Made by a program: the position numbers and the translations under genes
Assembly: GCF_018130955.1 (NCBI RefSeq)
Contig: NZ_JAFCJM010000003.1
Coordinates: 1 to 64,000 of the forward strand
DNA from: Bradyrhizobium liaoningense
Lineage (GTDB): Bacteria > Pseudomonadota > Alphaproteobacteria > Rhizobiales > Xanthobacteraceae
Direction of reading: 5' to 3'
Length of the DNA: 64,000 bases
The notes under the pieces: model-generated
Told to the model about the DNA's origin: nothing
The model's input: the letters and a program-made list of their open reading frames with translations, nothing else
Database searches by the model: none
Part shown: piece by piece, positions 38,582 to 47,982 of the stretch
Layout of the letters: each line of letters opens with the position of its first letter
Position numbering within the stretch: the first letter of the stretch is position 1

Positions 38582-39838
38582 ATGCCAGTCATCCCGCAAT
38601 TGCCGGAGCGCCAGCCCGGCGCCAGGAAGCAGGGCACGGCTCTCGACGGGCTGCTGGTCGTCGATTTCACGCGCGTGGTGGCCGGACCGGCGTGCACGCA
38701 AACGCTCGGCGACTTCGGCGCCGAGATCATCAAGATCGAGAACCCCGACGGCGGCGACGATACTCGTGCTTATGAGCATGCCGAGATCGGAGGCGAAAGT
38801 GCGGCCTATCTCAGCTTGAATCGCAACAAGCGCGGCATGGTGCTGGATCTCGCCGTCCCGGAGGCGCGCGACGTGGCGCGAGAGCTGATCCAGAAGGCGG
38901 ACGTGGTGGTCGAGAATTTTTCGAGCGGCGTCATGAAGAAGTTCGGGCTCGACTACGAGTCGGTCGCACCGAGCAATCCGCGACTGGTCTATTGCTCGAT
39001 CTCGGCCTATGGCCGGAGCGGGCCGTTTGCCTCCCGTCCCGGCTTCGATCCGATTACCCAGGCCGAAAGCGGCTTCATGTCGTTGAACGGGTTTCCCGAT
39101 GGTCCACCGGTGCGGACCGGGCCGCCCATCGTCGATATGGCGACCGGCATGTCGGCCTGCAACGCGATCCTGCTTGCGCTGCTCGCACGCGACCGGATCG
39201 GTCGAGGACAGCACGTCGAAGTCGCACTGTTCGACGTTGCCATGGGTATGACCGGCTTCTATGGCATGGCCTATCTGATCAACGGTCAAAATCCCGGCCG
39301 ATTCGGCAATTCGCCGAGTGGGTCTCCCACCGTCGGCGTCTACGAAGCATCCGACGGGCCGCTCTACATGGCCTGTGCCAATGACCGGCTTTACCGCCGC
39401 CTCGTGGTGGAAGTTTTGAACCGGCCCGACCTCATCACCGATCCTCAATTTGCGACCCGAAAGGCGCGGTCCGAGAACAAGGAGAAGCTGCGCGCCGCGA
39501 TTGCCGAAGTCTTTGCCGGCGATCGTCTCGAAAATTGGATGGCGAAGATGAAGCTTGCCAACATTCCTGTCGGCTATCTCCGTACCGTGGAAGAAGGCTT
39601 TGGCGCACCGGAGGCCACCGAGCGAGGGCGGCTGAACCGCATTCCGCACCCAACGGCGGGGTGGGTCCCGAACATCGAACCGCCCGTTACGATGGGCCAG
39701 ACGCCAGCGATCGACCCCATCGCGGCACCGCTGTTGGGTGAGCACACCAAGGATGTGTTGAAGCAGGCGCTGGGGTATGATGACAGTAGGATCGCGGAGC
39801 TTGCCGGGAAGGGCGTCTTCGGCAAGCAGGCCGACTAG
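38582..39838 (+). CDS. Class III (CaiB/BaiF) CoA-transferase
   Basis: A 418-residue CoA-transferase that moves CoA between carboxylic acids. Family signatures are VVDFTRVVAGPACTQTLGDF near the N-terminus, RNKRGMVLDL, VVENFSSGVMKKFGLDY and SRPGFDPITQAESG, where the Asp is the nucleophile forming the glutamyl/aspartyl-CoA intermediate. The Met at 38582 was preferred because GGGAG lies 9 nt upstream; Met 38534 is possible. It heads a + strand series with a GST, a flavin monooxygenase and a reductase, so it probably activates the substrate or an intermediate of that pathway. Confidence 0.9.
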   Translation: MPVIPQLPERQPGARKQGTALDGLLVVDFTRVVAGPACTQTLGDFGAEIIKIENPDGGDDTRAYEHAEIGGESAAYLSLNRNKRGMVLDLAVPEARDVARELIQKADVVVENFSSGVMKKFGLDYESVAPSNPRLVYCSISAYGRSGPFASRPGFDPITQAESGFMSLNGFPDGPPVRTGPPIVDMATGMSACNAILLALLARDRIGRGQHVEVALFDVAMGMTGFYGMAYLINGQNPGRFGNSPSGSPTVGVYEASDGPLYMACANDRLYRRLVVEVLNRPDLITDPQFATRKARSENKEKLRAAIAEVFAGDRLENWMAKMKLANIPVGYLRTVEEGFGAPEATERGRLNRIPHPTAGWVPNIEPPVTMGQTPAIDPIAAPLLGEHTKDVLKQALGYDDSRIAELAGKGVFGKQAD

Positions 39839-39889
39839 GGCCGAAGGAACGGGCGTCGGCGCCCACACAGAGTGCACCAAAGCGAGGCG

Positions 39890-40537
39890 ATGAGCATACA
39901 ACTCTACGGGTTCTGGCGTTCGCTTGCATCCTTCCGCGTGCGCGTTGCCTTGAAGCTCAAGGGACTGTCGTTCGAGGAGACCTCGGTCGACATCCTCTCC
40001 GGGGAGCAGTTCAAGCCGGACTACGACGCTGTGAATACCGAACGCGTCGTTCCGACCCTGATCCATGATGGCCGCCGGATTTTTCAGTCGCTGGCGATCC
40101 TCGAGTATCTCGACGACATCAAGCCGGAGCCGCGGTTGCTGCCGTCTGACCCTGCCGATCGCGCCTATGTGCGGGCGCTGGCCCTGATGACGGTTGCCGA
40201 CTCCCATCCGCTGGTCACGCCACGCGTTCGCAACCACCTCTCAGCCCAGTTCGGGGCCGACAACGCAGCGATCGAAAAATGGGCCACGCATTGGGCCACG
40301 GAAGGACTGGCGACTTACGAGCGTCTCCTGGCCAAGCGTCAGTCCACCCCCTTTGTTCTGGGGGCGGAGCCGGGGATCGCGGATATCTGCATTGCGGGGC
40401 AGGTCGTCGGAGCGCATTTCCTCAAGCTGGATCTCACCCCTTTCCCGACCGTTGCACGGCTCGCTGAGCACTGCTTTTCGCTCCCGGCCTTCGCGACGTC
40501 GCATCCTTTCGAACAGCCGGGATACCGGGCGCGGTAA
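39890..40537 (+). CDS. Glutathione S-transferase, maleylacetoacetate isomerase-like
   Basis: A 215-residue zeta-class GST. The N-terminal thioredoxin-fold domain has the glutathione-activating serine in SLASFRVRVALKLKGL, compared with SSxSxRVRIALNLK in MaiA, and VVPTLIHDGRRIFQSLAILEYL for glutathione binding. The C-terminal helical domain contains VLGAEPGIADICIAGQVVGA. MaiA-type enzymes isomerise cis to trans ring-cleavage products such as maleylpyruvate or maleylacetoacetate. Its place beside ring-oxidising enzymes suggests such a role here, with an upstream extradiol cleavage product as substrate. Confidence 0.86.
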   Translation: MSIQLYGFWRSLASFRVRVALKLKGLSFEETSVDILSGEQFKPDYDAVNTERVVPTLIHDGRRIFQSLAILEYLDDIKPEPRLLPSDPADRAYVRALALMTVADSHPLVTPRVRNHLSAQFGADNAAIEKWATHWATEGLATYERLLAKRQSTPFVLGAEPGIADICIAGQVVGAHFLKLDLTPFPTVARLAEHCFSLPAFATSHPFEQPGYRAR

Positions 40538-40600
40538 GGTCTGCTTCGCTTGATTTGCTGGGGTTCCAGTCGCATAACACTGGGGATGCGAGGAAGTCAG

Positions 40601-41821
40601 ATGACGGCTGGCGGTCAAAAACCAGGGACGAGTCAGGGATCGGGTGACCGGGCCTACGCGGCGATGGTCGCCGGGAGTAGGGCGCTCGTACCGCAACTGC
40701 GGGAGCGTGCAGCGCGGACCGAAGAGCTCCGGCGCCTGCCACCTGAAACCGAGCGCGACCTACACGAATCCGGCCTGTTCAGAATTCTCCAACCCAAGCG
40801 GTTCGGAGGCTCGGAGTTCGACTACGTTGCGTTGATCGACTGCGCAGATCTCCTCGGGCAGGCCGACGCCTCGGTGGCCTGGAATTTTGCCAATCTGGCG
40901 AGCCATCACTGGATGCTCGGCATGTTCGGGCAGAAGGCGCAGGAGCTGGTATGGGGCAAGGATCCCAACACCCTGATCGCATCATCCTTCATCTTCCCGG
41001 CCGGTCGCGCCAGGAAGGTGGAGGGCGGCTATCGGCTGCACGGAAGCTGGCCGTTCTCGTCGGGGGTTGCATCCTGCGAATGGAACATGCTGGCCAGCGT
41101 CGTCGCCTCGGAGGACGATGCCGATGGGATCGAGTATCGCATCTTCCTGCTTCCCAAGAACGACTACAAGATCCTGGACACTTGGAACGTCGCCGGCCTG
41201 CGCGGGACCGGCTCAGGCGATGTCGAGGTCAGGGACGCCTTCGTCGCCGACCACATGACTGTGTCCGTGGGCGATCTTGCCGGCGGTCCAACACCCGGAA
41301 GCGCGGCGAATCCCAATCCGCTTTATGCGCTGCCGGTGTTCTCCCTGTTTCCCTTCGTGCTCTCCGGCGTGGCGCTGGGCAATGCGCAAGCGTGCCTCGA
41401 CGACTATGTCGAGGTCGTGCGGCATCGCATCTCGACCTACAACCGCGCCAAGCTCAGCGACTTCCAGAGCACGCAGATCAAGATTGCCGAGGCCTCCGCA
41501 AAGATCGACGCCGCGCGGCTGATCATGCGCTCGGCCTGCATCGAGGCCATGGATGACGCGCGCCGTGGTCATATTCCGAGCATGGCGACCAAGACCAAGT
41601 ATCGGCGCGATGGGGCGTTTTCGGTCAATCTCTGCACCGAGGCGGTCTCGATGTTGTTTTCGGCGAGCGGCGCGCGTGGTTTGTTCACGACGGGAGTGCT
41701 GCAGCGACAGTTCCGCGACGCTCACGCGATCAACTCGCATCTCGCGTTCAGCTTCGATGCCGCGGGAACGAATTATGGCCGGGTGGCGCTTGACTTGCCA
41801 TCCGAGAATTTGACGCTGTGA
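40601..41821 (+). CDS. Two-component flavin monooxygenase, oxygenase component (acyl-CoA dehydrogenase fold)
   Basis: A 406-residue group D flavin monooxygenase (HsaA/HpaH-C2/DszC type) that hydroxylates an aromatic ring with reduced flavin supplied by a reductase. The acyl-CoA-dehydrogenase fold is visible in ETERDLHESGLFRILQPKRF, DASVAWNFANLASHHWMLG, GSWPFSSGVASCEW and AGLRGTGSGDVEV; the catalytic glutamate of true acyl-CoA dehydrogenases is absent. The ATG at 40601 has GAGGA at good spacing. The flavin reductase gene follows 9 nt later, which supports this reading over a dehydrogenase. Confidence 0.86.
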   Translation: MTAGGQKPGTSQGSGDRAYAAMVAGSRALVPQLRERAARTEELRRLPPETERDLHESGLFRILQPKRFGGSEFDYVALIDCADLLGQADASVAWNFANLASHHWMLGMFGQKAQELVWGKDPNTLIASSFIFPAGRARKVEGGYRLHGSWPFSSGVASCEWNMLASVVASEDDADGIEYRIFLLPKNDYKILDTWNVAGLRGTGSGDVEVRDAFVADHMTVSVGDLAGGPTPGSAANPNPLYALPVFSLFPFVLSGVALGNAQACLDDYVEVVRHRISTYNRAKLSDFQSTQIKIAEASAKIDAARLIMRSACIEAMDDARRGHIPSMATKTKYRRDGAFSVNLCTEAVSMLFSASGARGLFTTGVLQRQFRDAHAINSHLAFSFDAAGTNYGRVALDLPSENLTL

Positions 41822-41830
41822 GACCGGCCG

Positions 41831-42388
41831 ATGAATGAACCCAAGCAGCCGGCTGCTCCTGACCCTGCCAACGAATTTGCGAGTGACTCTTCGTCGATCG
41901 ATCCCCGCGATTTCCGCAATGCCCTCGGCTCTTTTGCAACCGGGGTAACGATCATCACGGCTGCGGCTCCGGACGGAAAGGCTTTTGGCCTGACGTGCAA
42001 TTCCTTTGCCTCGGTGTCTCTCAATCCACCGCTCGTTCTCTGGAGTCTCGGGGTCTATTCGTCGACGCTCACCGTGTTTCAGAATGCGAGCCACTTCGTC
42101 GTAAACATACTAGGCGCGTCCCAACAGGCGCTTGCCAACACGTTCGCGAAATCATCCGACGACAAGTTTGCCGGTGTCGATTGGAAGCCGGGCCTCGGCA
42201 ACGCACCGATCCTTGTAGATTGCGTGGCCAATTTTCAGTGCCGGTCCGTCAACCGGTACTATGGCGGCGATCACGTGATCTTTCTTGGCGCCGTCGAGGC
42301 CTATTCCTACAACCGGCAGGAGCCGCTGCTTTTCGCGCGTGGCAGCTATGGGCGCTTCATGCCCGACAAATCGTCTGACGCTAAGTAG
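41831..42388 (+). CDS. Flavin reductase (monooxygenase partner)
   Basis: A 185-residue flavin:NAD(P)H reductase of the HpaC/HsaB family. The flavin-binding pattern is FRNALGSFATGVTIITA, followed by GLTCNSFASVSLNPPLVLWSL and, at the end, EPLLFARGSYGRF. It provides reduced FMN or FAD to the oxygenase encoded just upstream. The ATG at 41831 lies 9 nt after that gene. Convergent with the 3-hydroxyisobutyrate-dehydrogenase-like gene. Length is typical. Confidence 0.9.
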   Translation: MNEPKQPAAPDPANEFASDSSSIDPRDFRNALGSFATGVTIITAAAPDGKAFGLTCNSFASVSLNPPLVLWSLGVYSSTLTVFQNASHFVVNILGASQQALANTFAKSSDDKFAGVDWKPGLGNAPILVDCVANFQCRSVNRYYGGDHVIFLGAVEAYSYNRQEPLLFARGSYGRFMPDKSSDAK

Positions 42389-42399
42389 CTGCGACGAGT

Positions 42400-43308
42400 T
42401 CAACGAGTCTCGGTCGAGAGCTTGTAGAGCTCGAGTGCGTCAGCATCCGCGCCGCGGGCAGCCTTCGCCAATCTGAAAAGTTGTCCGGCGAGCGACGCCA
42501 TCGGCACCGGAGTCGATGTCGCCCGTGCGACGTCGGCAACCGTATCGAGATCCTTGAGCATCGTTGCAATGTGACCAAGCGGCGGCGAGTGAATGCCCTG
42601 CACCATGCGCGGGACGAAGAGCTGCAGGGGAATGGAATCGGCAAAACCGCCGGCGAGCGCTTCCGGCAGACGATTTGCATCGATGCCGGCGTTCACGGCG
42701 AGCCGAGTCGCTTCGGCCAACACGGCCATCGCGCAACCCACGATCACCTGGTTGCAGAGTTTTGTGGTCTGACCGGCGCCGGTCGGGCCCATATGTGTGA
42801 GCCGGCGCGCCATGGCGAGGACGTAGGGCCTCACCCGTTCGACGTCGGCCGCATTTCCCCCCGCCATCACCGCGAGCGTACCGTCCTCGGCACCCTTGGT
42901 CCCGCCCGAGACCGGTGCATCGATCCATCCCATCCCATTTGCGGCCTTCAGTCGCGCAGCAATGTCGCGCGCTGCGTCAGGGTGGATCGAGGAGAAGTCG
43001 ACCACGAGCTTTCCGGGCTCGGTTTCCGCCGTGAGTCCATCCGCACCGAAAACGACTTCTTCTACGGCCGCAGCATCCGTCACACACATGAAGATGATCG
43101 TCGCACATGCTGCGACATCGCGCGGCGCCGCGGCGCCCTTCGCGCCAGCCTCGACCAATACGGCCGTCTTTGCAGGAGAACGGTTCCAGACCGTCACGTC
43201 ATGCCCGGCCCTCAGCAGCCGCCGGCTCATGGGTGCGCCCATCAACCCAAGGCCGAGATAGCCGAGCTTCTCGGCCGGATGCGGGTGAGCTCCGGCGGAT
43301 TCAGCCAT
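42400..43308 (-). CDS. 3-hydroxyisobutyrate dehydrogenase-family oxidoreductase
   Basis: A 302-residue NAD(P)-dependent beta-hydroxyacid dehydrogenase (HIBADH/tartronate semialdehyde reductase family). The Rossmann motif is YLGLGLMGAPMSRRL, the substrate loop DAPVSGGTKGAEDGTL and the catalytic lysine in GQTTKLCNQ. AGGAG lies upstream of the ATG at 43308. It is divergent from the ABC importer and convergent with the flavin reductase. It could act on a C3-C4 hydroxyacid formed in this pathway; substrate not evident. Confidence 0.88.
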   Translation of the reverse strand: MAESAGAHPHPAEKLGYLGLGLMGAPMSRRLLRAGHDVTVWNRSPAKTAVLVEAGAKGAAAPRDVAACATIIFMCVTDAAAVEEVVFGADGLTAETEPGKLVVDFSSIHPDAARDIAARLKAANGMGWIDAPVSGGTKGAEDGTLAVMAGGNAADVERVRPYVLAMARRLTHMGPTGAGQTTKLCNQVIVGCAMAVLAEATRLAVNAGIDANRLPEALAGGFADSIPLQLFVPRMVQGIHSPPLGHIATMLKDLDTVADVARATSTPVPMASLAGQLFRLAKAARGADADALELYKLSTETR

Positions 43309-43412
43309 AGGTCGTCTCCTTCTGTCGCCGCGCGATGCCAAGCGCATGGTCGCCTTAGCACAAAGTCGGGCCTGATCGAGAATTTTGGGACGTTTTGCCC
43401 GTCTTGCCTCGT

Positions 43413-43430
43413 TGTTTGAACCATGAAACA
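43413..43430. promoter_or_regulatory. Inverted repeat in the divergent region
   Basis: TGTTT and AAACA with an 8-bp spacer lie between the divergent dehydrogenase and importer genes, about 55 bp before the importer start. Possible operator; no regulator gene is adjacent. Confidence 0.3.
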
Positions 43431-43484
43431 TTTGACCCAGGTCGGGTTGGGTGGCGCCGGTTGGCGCCGAGGCAGTGGAGCGGC

Positions 43485-44471
43485 ATGATGCGGACGGTTT
43501 CGAAGTGGATCCTGGCATTCGGGGCATTGACGGCGGCCATCGCGAGCACGAGCCCATCACAGGCACAGCAGACAATCCGAGTCGGCTGGACCATTCCGGC
43601 TGAGGAGTCCAAATACTGGATGATGAAGAGGCCGGCCGAGTTTCCCGATCTCGGCAAGACCTACAACATCGAATGGACCCAGTTTCAGGGCACAGCCCCG
43701 ATGACGCAGGCGCTTGCCGCAGGCGCGCTGGACTGCGCGACGCAAGCACCGCTGTCATTGTCCAATGGCGTGGTCGGCGGCAATCTCAAGGCCTATATTG
43801 TGGCCCAGCACGTGTTCGAGAAGCCCGGCGGCTTCTCCGTCTATTGGGCCGTGATGGAGGACTCGCCGATCAAGACGATCGCCGATCTCAAAGGCAAGAC
43901 CGTTGGCATCTCCGTGATCGGCGGCGGCACACAGGGACCGTTCAACATGCTGCTCAAGCAGAACGGCATCGATCCGGCAAAGGACATCAAGCTCGTTGAA
44001 GTCGGTTTTGCCGTGTCCGAGGACGCGCTGCGGCAGGGCCGGGTCGATGCGGTCAACATGAACCAGCCCTTTGCGGCGCGCGCCGAGGCCAAGGGAGGCA
44101 CCCGCAAGCTGTTCTCGTTGTCGCAAGCCATGCCGAACATCGTGCATATCCTTGAAGCCTGCCGCGCAGACTTCGTCGACAAGAACCCCGAGCTGGTGAA
44201 AGCCTATGTGCGCGACATCACTTCGGGCATGAAGAAGGCGCTGGCCAACCGTGAAGAGACGCTGAAGGTGGTCTCGGAAGTGCTGAAGGCGCCCGTTCCG
44301 GTGCTCGAGACATATCTGCTCAAGGACAACGACTTCGGCCGCGATCCGGGTGCCGCTCCGAATTTCCCTGCGATCCAGAAGATGCTCGACATCTACGCGG
44401 AGACGGGGATGCTGCCGAAGCTCGATGTTGCGCAATTCAAACATCCGACCATCGTTGCGCCGATACAATAA
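43485..44471 (+). CDS. ABC importer substrate-binding protein (NitT/TauT type)
   Basis: A 328-residue periplasmic binding protein of the SsuA/TauA/nitrate class. Residues 1-28 are a signal peptide ending SQAQ. Ligand-domain marks are QTIRVGWTIPAEES, GALDCATQAPLSLSN, LKGKTVGISVIGGGTQGPF and RVDAVNMNQPF. GGAG lies before the ATG at 43485. Ligands of this class range from sulfonates to pyrimidine precursors and aromatic acids. Its genes for ATPase and two permeases follow at 46.4-48.7 kb after an intervening dehydratase, so it is the receptor of that importer and probably takes up the substrate of this catabolic block. Confidence 0.88.
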   Translation: MMRTVSKWILAFGALTAAIASTSPSQAQQTIRVGWTIPAEESKYWMMKRPAEFPDLGKTYNIEWTQFQGTAPMTQALAAGALDCATQAPLSLSNGVVGGNLKAYIVAQHVFEKPGGFSVYWAVMEDSPIKTIADLKGKTVGISVIGGGTQGPFNMLLKQNGIDPAKDIKLVEVGFAVSEDALRQGRVDAVNMNQPFAARAEAKGGTRKLFSLSQAMPNIVHILEACRADFVDKNPELVKAYVRDITSGMKKALANREETLKVVSEVLKAPVPVLETYLLKDNDFGRDPGAAPNFPAIQKMLDIYAETGMLPKLDVAQFKHPTIVAPIQ

Positions 44472-44546
44472 GCCGACGCCAGGGCCGGCTGGATCAAGAA
44501 GCTGCGGCGCCCCGACTTGCGGGCGTCGGACCAAGATGATGCACGC

Positions 44547-46241
44547 ATGAAAAAGTTGCGATCACGGGTGACGACCGACGGCCTCGACCGGGCACCTCAC
44601 CGCGCGTTCATGCGCGCAATGGGGCTCGACGATGAAGCCATCGCCAAACCGATGGTCGGCGTCGTCAGCATGAAGGGCGAGCAGACGCCCTGCAACATGA
44701 CGCATGACTTTCAGGTGGATGCCGCCAAGGCCGGGATCGAGGAGGCCGGCGGGACGCCACGTGAATTCGCGACCATCTCTGTTTCCGACGGCATCAGCAT
44801 GAATCACGAGGGGATGAAATTCTCCCTGTTTTCGCGCGAGTTGATCGCCGACTCCATCGAGGCCGTGGTCCATGGTCTCGCCTATGACGCGCTGATCGGG
44901 TTCGGCGGCTGCGACAAGACGCTGCCCGGCGTAATGATGGGGATGATCCGCTGCAATGTGCCGTCGATCTTCATCTATGGCGGCAGTGCGCTGCCCGGTC
45001 GCCTCGACGGTCGAACGCTGACCGTGCTCGACTCCTATGAAGCCGTCGGTGGCTTCATGACCGGCGAGATCGACGGTGCGACACTCGAACGCATCGAACG
45101 AAGCTGCCTGCCGACCATCGGTGCATGTGCCGGCCAGTTCACGGCGAACACGATGGGAATGGTTTCGGAGGCAATGGGGCTGACCATTCCCAACGTATCC
45201 ATGATCCCCGGTGTCTATGCCGAACGCGCGCAGGCTTCACGCCGGGCGGGGCGGCTGGTCATGGAGATGCTCGAACGCGGCGGCCCGCTGCCGCGCGACA
45301 TCGTGACGCGCAAGGCGCTTGAAAATGGCGCGGCGATCGTGGCTGCGACGGGTGGTTCAACCAATGCGGCGCTGCACTTGCCTGCGATGGCCAACGAGGC
45401 CGGCATTTCCTTCACCATCGACGATGTCGGCGAGGTCTTTGCGCGGACGCCCCTGATCGGAAATTTGCGGCCCGGCGGCAAATACACCGCCAAGGACGTC
45501 TACGATATCGGCGGTGCTGCGGTCGTCATCCGCGAATTGATTCAGAGCGGGCATGTCGACGGAAGCTGCCTGGCGGTCACCGGCCGAACATTGGCAGAAG
45601 AATACGGCAGCGCGAATGCGCCGGATGGTGAGATCATCTACTCCACGCACAAGCCGATCATGTCGGACGGCGGCGTCGCCGTGCTCAAAGGCAGCCTCTG
45701 CCCTGATGGAGCCGTGATCAAGGTCGCGGGTCTCAAGAGGCTGTCCTTCGAGGGGCCGGCGCGCGTGTTTGAAGACGAAGAGGCTTGCGTCGAGGCTGTC
45801 CGAAACCGGAGCTATCAAGCCGGCGAAGTCCTCATCATCCGCAATGAAGGACCGGTCGGCGGTCCCGGCATGCGCGAGATGCTCGGCGTGACGGCGCTCA
45901 TCTATGGCCAGGGTATGGGCGAGAAGGTCGCGCTGATCACGGACGGACGCTTCTCGGGAGCAACGCGCGGCATGTGCATAGGCTACGTATCGCCGGAGGC
46001 TTTCGTTGGCGGCCCGCTCGCGCTCGTGCGCGATGGCGACAGGATCCGGATTGACGCCGGCAACCGGCGGCTTGATTTACTGGTCGACGAAGATCAACTT
46101 GCCGCGCGACGACGCGACTGGAAGCCACGTCCGCCACGACACCGCGCCGGGGCGCTTGCAAAGTACGCGCGACTCGTTGGCCAAGCGCCGGGCGGGGCTG
46201 TGACGCATGAAGGCCCGGCAGAGTGGCCGTGGTTCGGCTGA
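44547..46241 (+). CDS. ilvD: IlvD/Edd-family dehydratase
   Basis: A 564-residue iron-sulfur dehydratase. IlvD makes 2-keto acids from 2,3-dihydroxyacids in branched-chain amino acid synthesis; relatives dehydrate sugar acids. Cluster cysteines are in [19 protein letters not shown] and [25 protein letters not shown] and [14 protein letters not shown] are family motifs. The ATG at 44547 begins MKKLRSR. It sits between the binding protein and the other importer genes, so it is more likely a catabolic paralogue acting on an imported or derived hydroxyacid than the biosynthetic enzyme. Confidence 0.88.
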   Translation: MKKLRSRVTTDGLDRAPHRAFMRAMGLDDEAIAKPMVGVVSMKGEQTPCNMTHDFQVDAAKAGIEEAGGTPREFATISVSDGISMNHEGMKFSLFSRELIADSIEAVVHGLAYDALIGFGGCDKTLPGVMMGMIRCNVPSIFIYGGSALPGRLDGRTLTVLDSYEAVGGFMTGEIDGATLERIERSCLPTIGACAGQFTANTMGMVSEAMGLTIPNVSMIPGVYAERAQASRRAGRLVMEMLERGGPLPRDIVTRKALENGAAIVAATGGSTNAALHLPAMANEAGISFTIDDVGEVFARTPLIGNLRPGGKYTAKDVYDIGGAAVVIRELIQSGHVDGSCLAVTGRTLAEEYGSANAPDGEIIYSTHKPIMSDGGVAVLKGSLCPDGAVIKVAGLKRLSFEGPARVFEDEEACVEAVRNRSYQAGEVLIIRNEGPVGGPGMREMLGVTALIYGQGMGEKVALITDGRFSGATRGMCIGYVSPEAFVGGPLALVRDGDRIRIDAGNRRLDLLVDEDQLAARRRDWKPRPPRHRAGALAKYARLVGQAPGGAVTHEGPAEWPWFG

Positions 46242-46354
46242 ACGGTCGTGCGGGCAACGACGCGCGTCTGGCAGGTTTCTTGCTAAGCTCGCACTGTTAG
46301 TTGCGTGGATTCAGGGAACGGCACGGAATGTTGGCGGATGAGTCGGGAGAGAGA

Positions 46355-47200
46355 ATGAAGGTCGTGCCTTCAAGGTCGAGCGAAACTCCTGACGCCGTGC
46401 CGACGCGCAAGCCGTCGTCAGCGATGATCGAGATCGACCATGTCTCGCAGGTATTTCAAACGTCGGCGCGCAAGGATCACCTGGCGCTCTCGGACATCTC
46501 GCTCACGATCGAGGATGGCGCCTTCGTATCCATCCTCGGGCCGTCCGGTTGCGGCAAATCGACTCTCCTCTATATCGTCGGCGGTTTTGTCAGCCCAACC
46601 AGTGGCTCGGCACGAATGAAGGGCAAGTCGATCGCCGGTCCGGGCCCCGATCGCGGTCCTGTCTTCCAGGAGTTCGCGCTGTTTCCGTGGAAGAGCGTGC
46701 TCGGCAACGTGATGTATGGACCGCGCCAGCAGGGCGTGCGCGCCGCAGACGCCGAAGCGCAGAGCCGGGCCTTGATCGAGATGGTCGGCCTTAAAGGATA
46801 CGAAAACTTCTACCCGAAGGAACTATCAGGCGGCATGAAGCAGCGCGTCGCGCTGGCGCGGACACTCGCCTACCATCCGGAAGTCCTGTTGATGGACGAG
46901 CCCTTCGGTGCGCTCGATGCCCATACCCGGACGCGCCTGCAAAACGATCTCCTCAACATCTGGGAACGTGACCGGAAGACCGTGCTCTTTGTGACCCACT
47001 CGGTGGAGGAAGCCGTCTTTCTTTCGGACAAGGTCGTGATGATGTCCCGGTCGCCGGGTCGCATTCGTCAGGTCATCGATATCGATCTGCCGCGGCCGCG
47101 GCGGCGCACCGAGCTGCTGCTCGACCCGCGCTATCAGAAATATGTCGTCGGCATCGAGCGCATGTTCGATGACGGCGATGAAGCGGGACCGGGCGCATGA
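46355..47200 (+). CDS. ABC importer ATP-binding protein (NitT/TauT type)
   Basis: A 281-residue ATPase energising the importer. Walker A is GPSGCGKST, the Q-loop VFQEFALFPW, the signature LSGGMKQRVALART and Walker B VLLMDEPFGALDAHT. The C-terminus has the SsuB-like SRSPGRIRQVIDIDLPRPR. GGGAGAGAG precedes the ATG at 46355. The first permease starts inside its last codons (4-nt overlap), showing translational coupling. Confidence 0.92.
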   Translation: MKVVPSRSSETPDAVPTRKPSSAMIEIDHVSQVFQTSARKDHLALSDISLTIEDGAFVSILGPSGCGKSTLLYIVGGFVSPTSGSARMKGKSIAGPGPDRGPVFQEFALFPWKSVLGNVMYGPRQQGVRAADAEAQSRALIEMVGLKGYENFYPKELSGGMKQRVALARTLAYHPEVLLMDEPFGALDAHTRTRLQNDLLNIWERDRKTVLFVTHSVEEAVFLSDKVVMMSRSPGRIRQVIDIDLPRPRRRTELLLDPRYQKYVVGIERMFDDGDEAGPGA

Positions 47201-47982
47201 TGTCGTCATCGGCCCTGCTCAAGCGTGTCGCGCCGGTGCTGGCCTGCATCGGCCTGCTCGCGGTGTGGCAGGTCGCTTCGCTCGCGCTGAAGAATGACAG
47301 CTTTCCGACCGCGATCGAGGCTATCAGGGCCGTCCCTTCGATCCTGGGTGACAAGGACGCCCTGATCAACATTTTGGCGTCGCTCCGCCGCATGGCGATC
47401 GGCTTTGCGCTCGCCATCGCCGTCTCAATTCCCCTTGGTTTGATGATGGGACGCAGCCGGGCGGTGGCAGCCTTCTTCAATCCGCTGCTGATGGTTATCT
47501 ATCCGGTGCCGAAGGCCGCACTGATGCCGATCATCATGCTGTGGCTCGGCGTCGGCGACGTCTCGAAGACGCTCGTCATCTTTCTCGGCGTCAGCCTGCC
47601 GGTGATCTATCACAGTTTTGAGGGCGCCAAGGCGGTCGAGGAGAAGATGCTCTGGTCCGGCGCGGCAATGGGGCTCTCGGCGGCCCAGCGCCTTGTCCGG
47701 ATCGTGCTGCCGGCGGCCTTGCCGGAGATCCTGACCGGCTGCCGTACAGGTCTGGTGCTGGCACTGATCACGATGGTCACCAGCGAGATGATCGCGCGAC
47801 AATCGGGTGCGGGGAACATCCTCTTCAATGCGCTGGATATGGGCCAGTACGATACCGTCTTCGCCATGATCATCGTCGTGGGAGCGATGGGCATCTGCCT
47901 CGACGCGGCGTTCGAGCGGATCCGCGCGCGGCTGGTGCGCTGGTCCGAACCCCAGTTCGACATGCCCGTGAGCTTCTCATGA
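47197..47982 (+). CDS. ABC importer permease
   Basis: A 261-residue permease of the SsuC/TauC type with about six transmembrane helices and the EAA loop in WSGAAMGLSAAQRLVRIVLP. It overlaps the ATPase gene by 4 nt upstream and the second permease gene by 4 nt downstream. Confidence 0.9.
   Translation: MMSSSALLKRVAPVLACIGLLAVWQVASLALKNDSFPTAIEAIRAVPSILGDKDALINILASLRRMAIGFALAIAVSIPLGLMMGRSRAVAAFFNPLLMVIYPVPKAALMPIIMLWLGVGDVSKTLVIFLGVSLPVIYHSFEGAKAVEEKMLWSGAAMGLSAAQRLVRIVLPAALPEILTGCRTGLVLALITMVTSEMIARQSGAGNILFNALDMGQYDTVFAMIIVVGAMGICLDAAFERIRARLVRWSEPQFDMPVSFS

Noticed and set aside
38363..40237. 624-codon - strand frame opposite the CoA-transferase and GST genes
   Set aside because: Crosses two well supported genes and a terminator; shadow frame.
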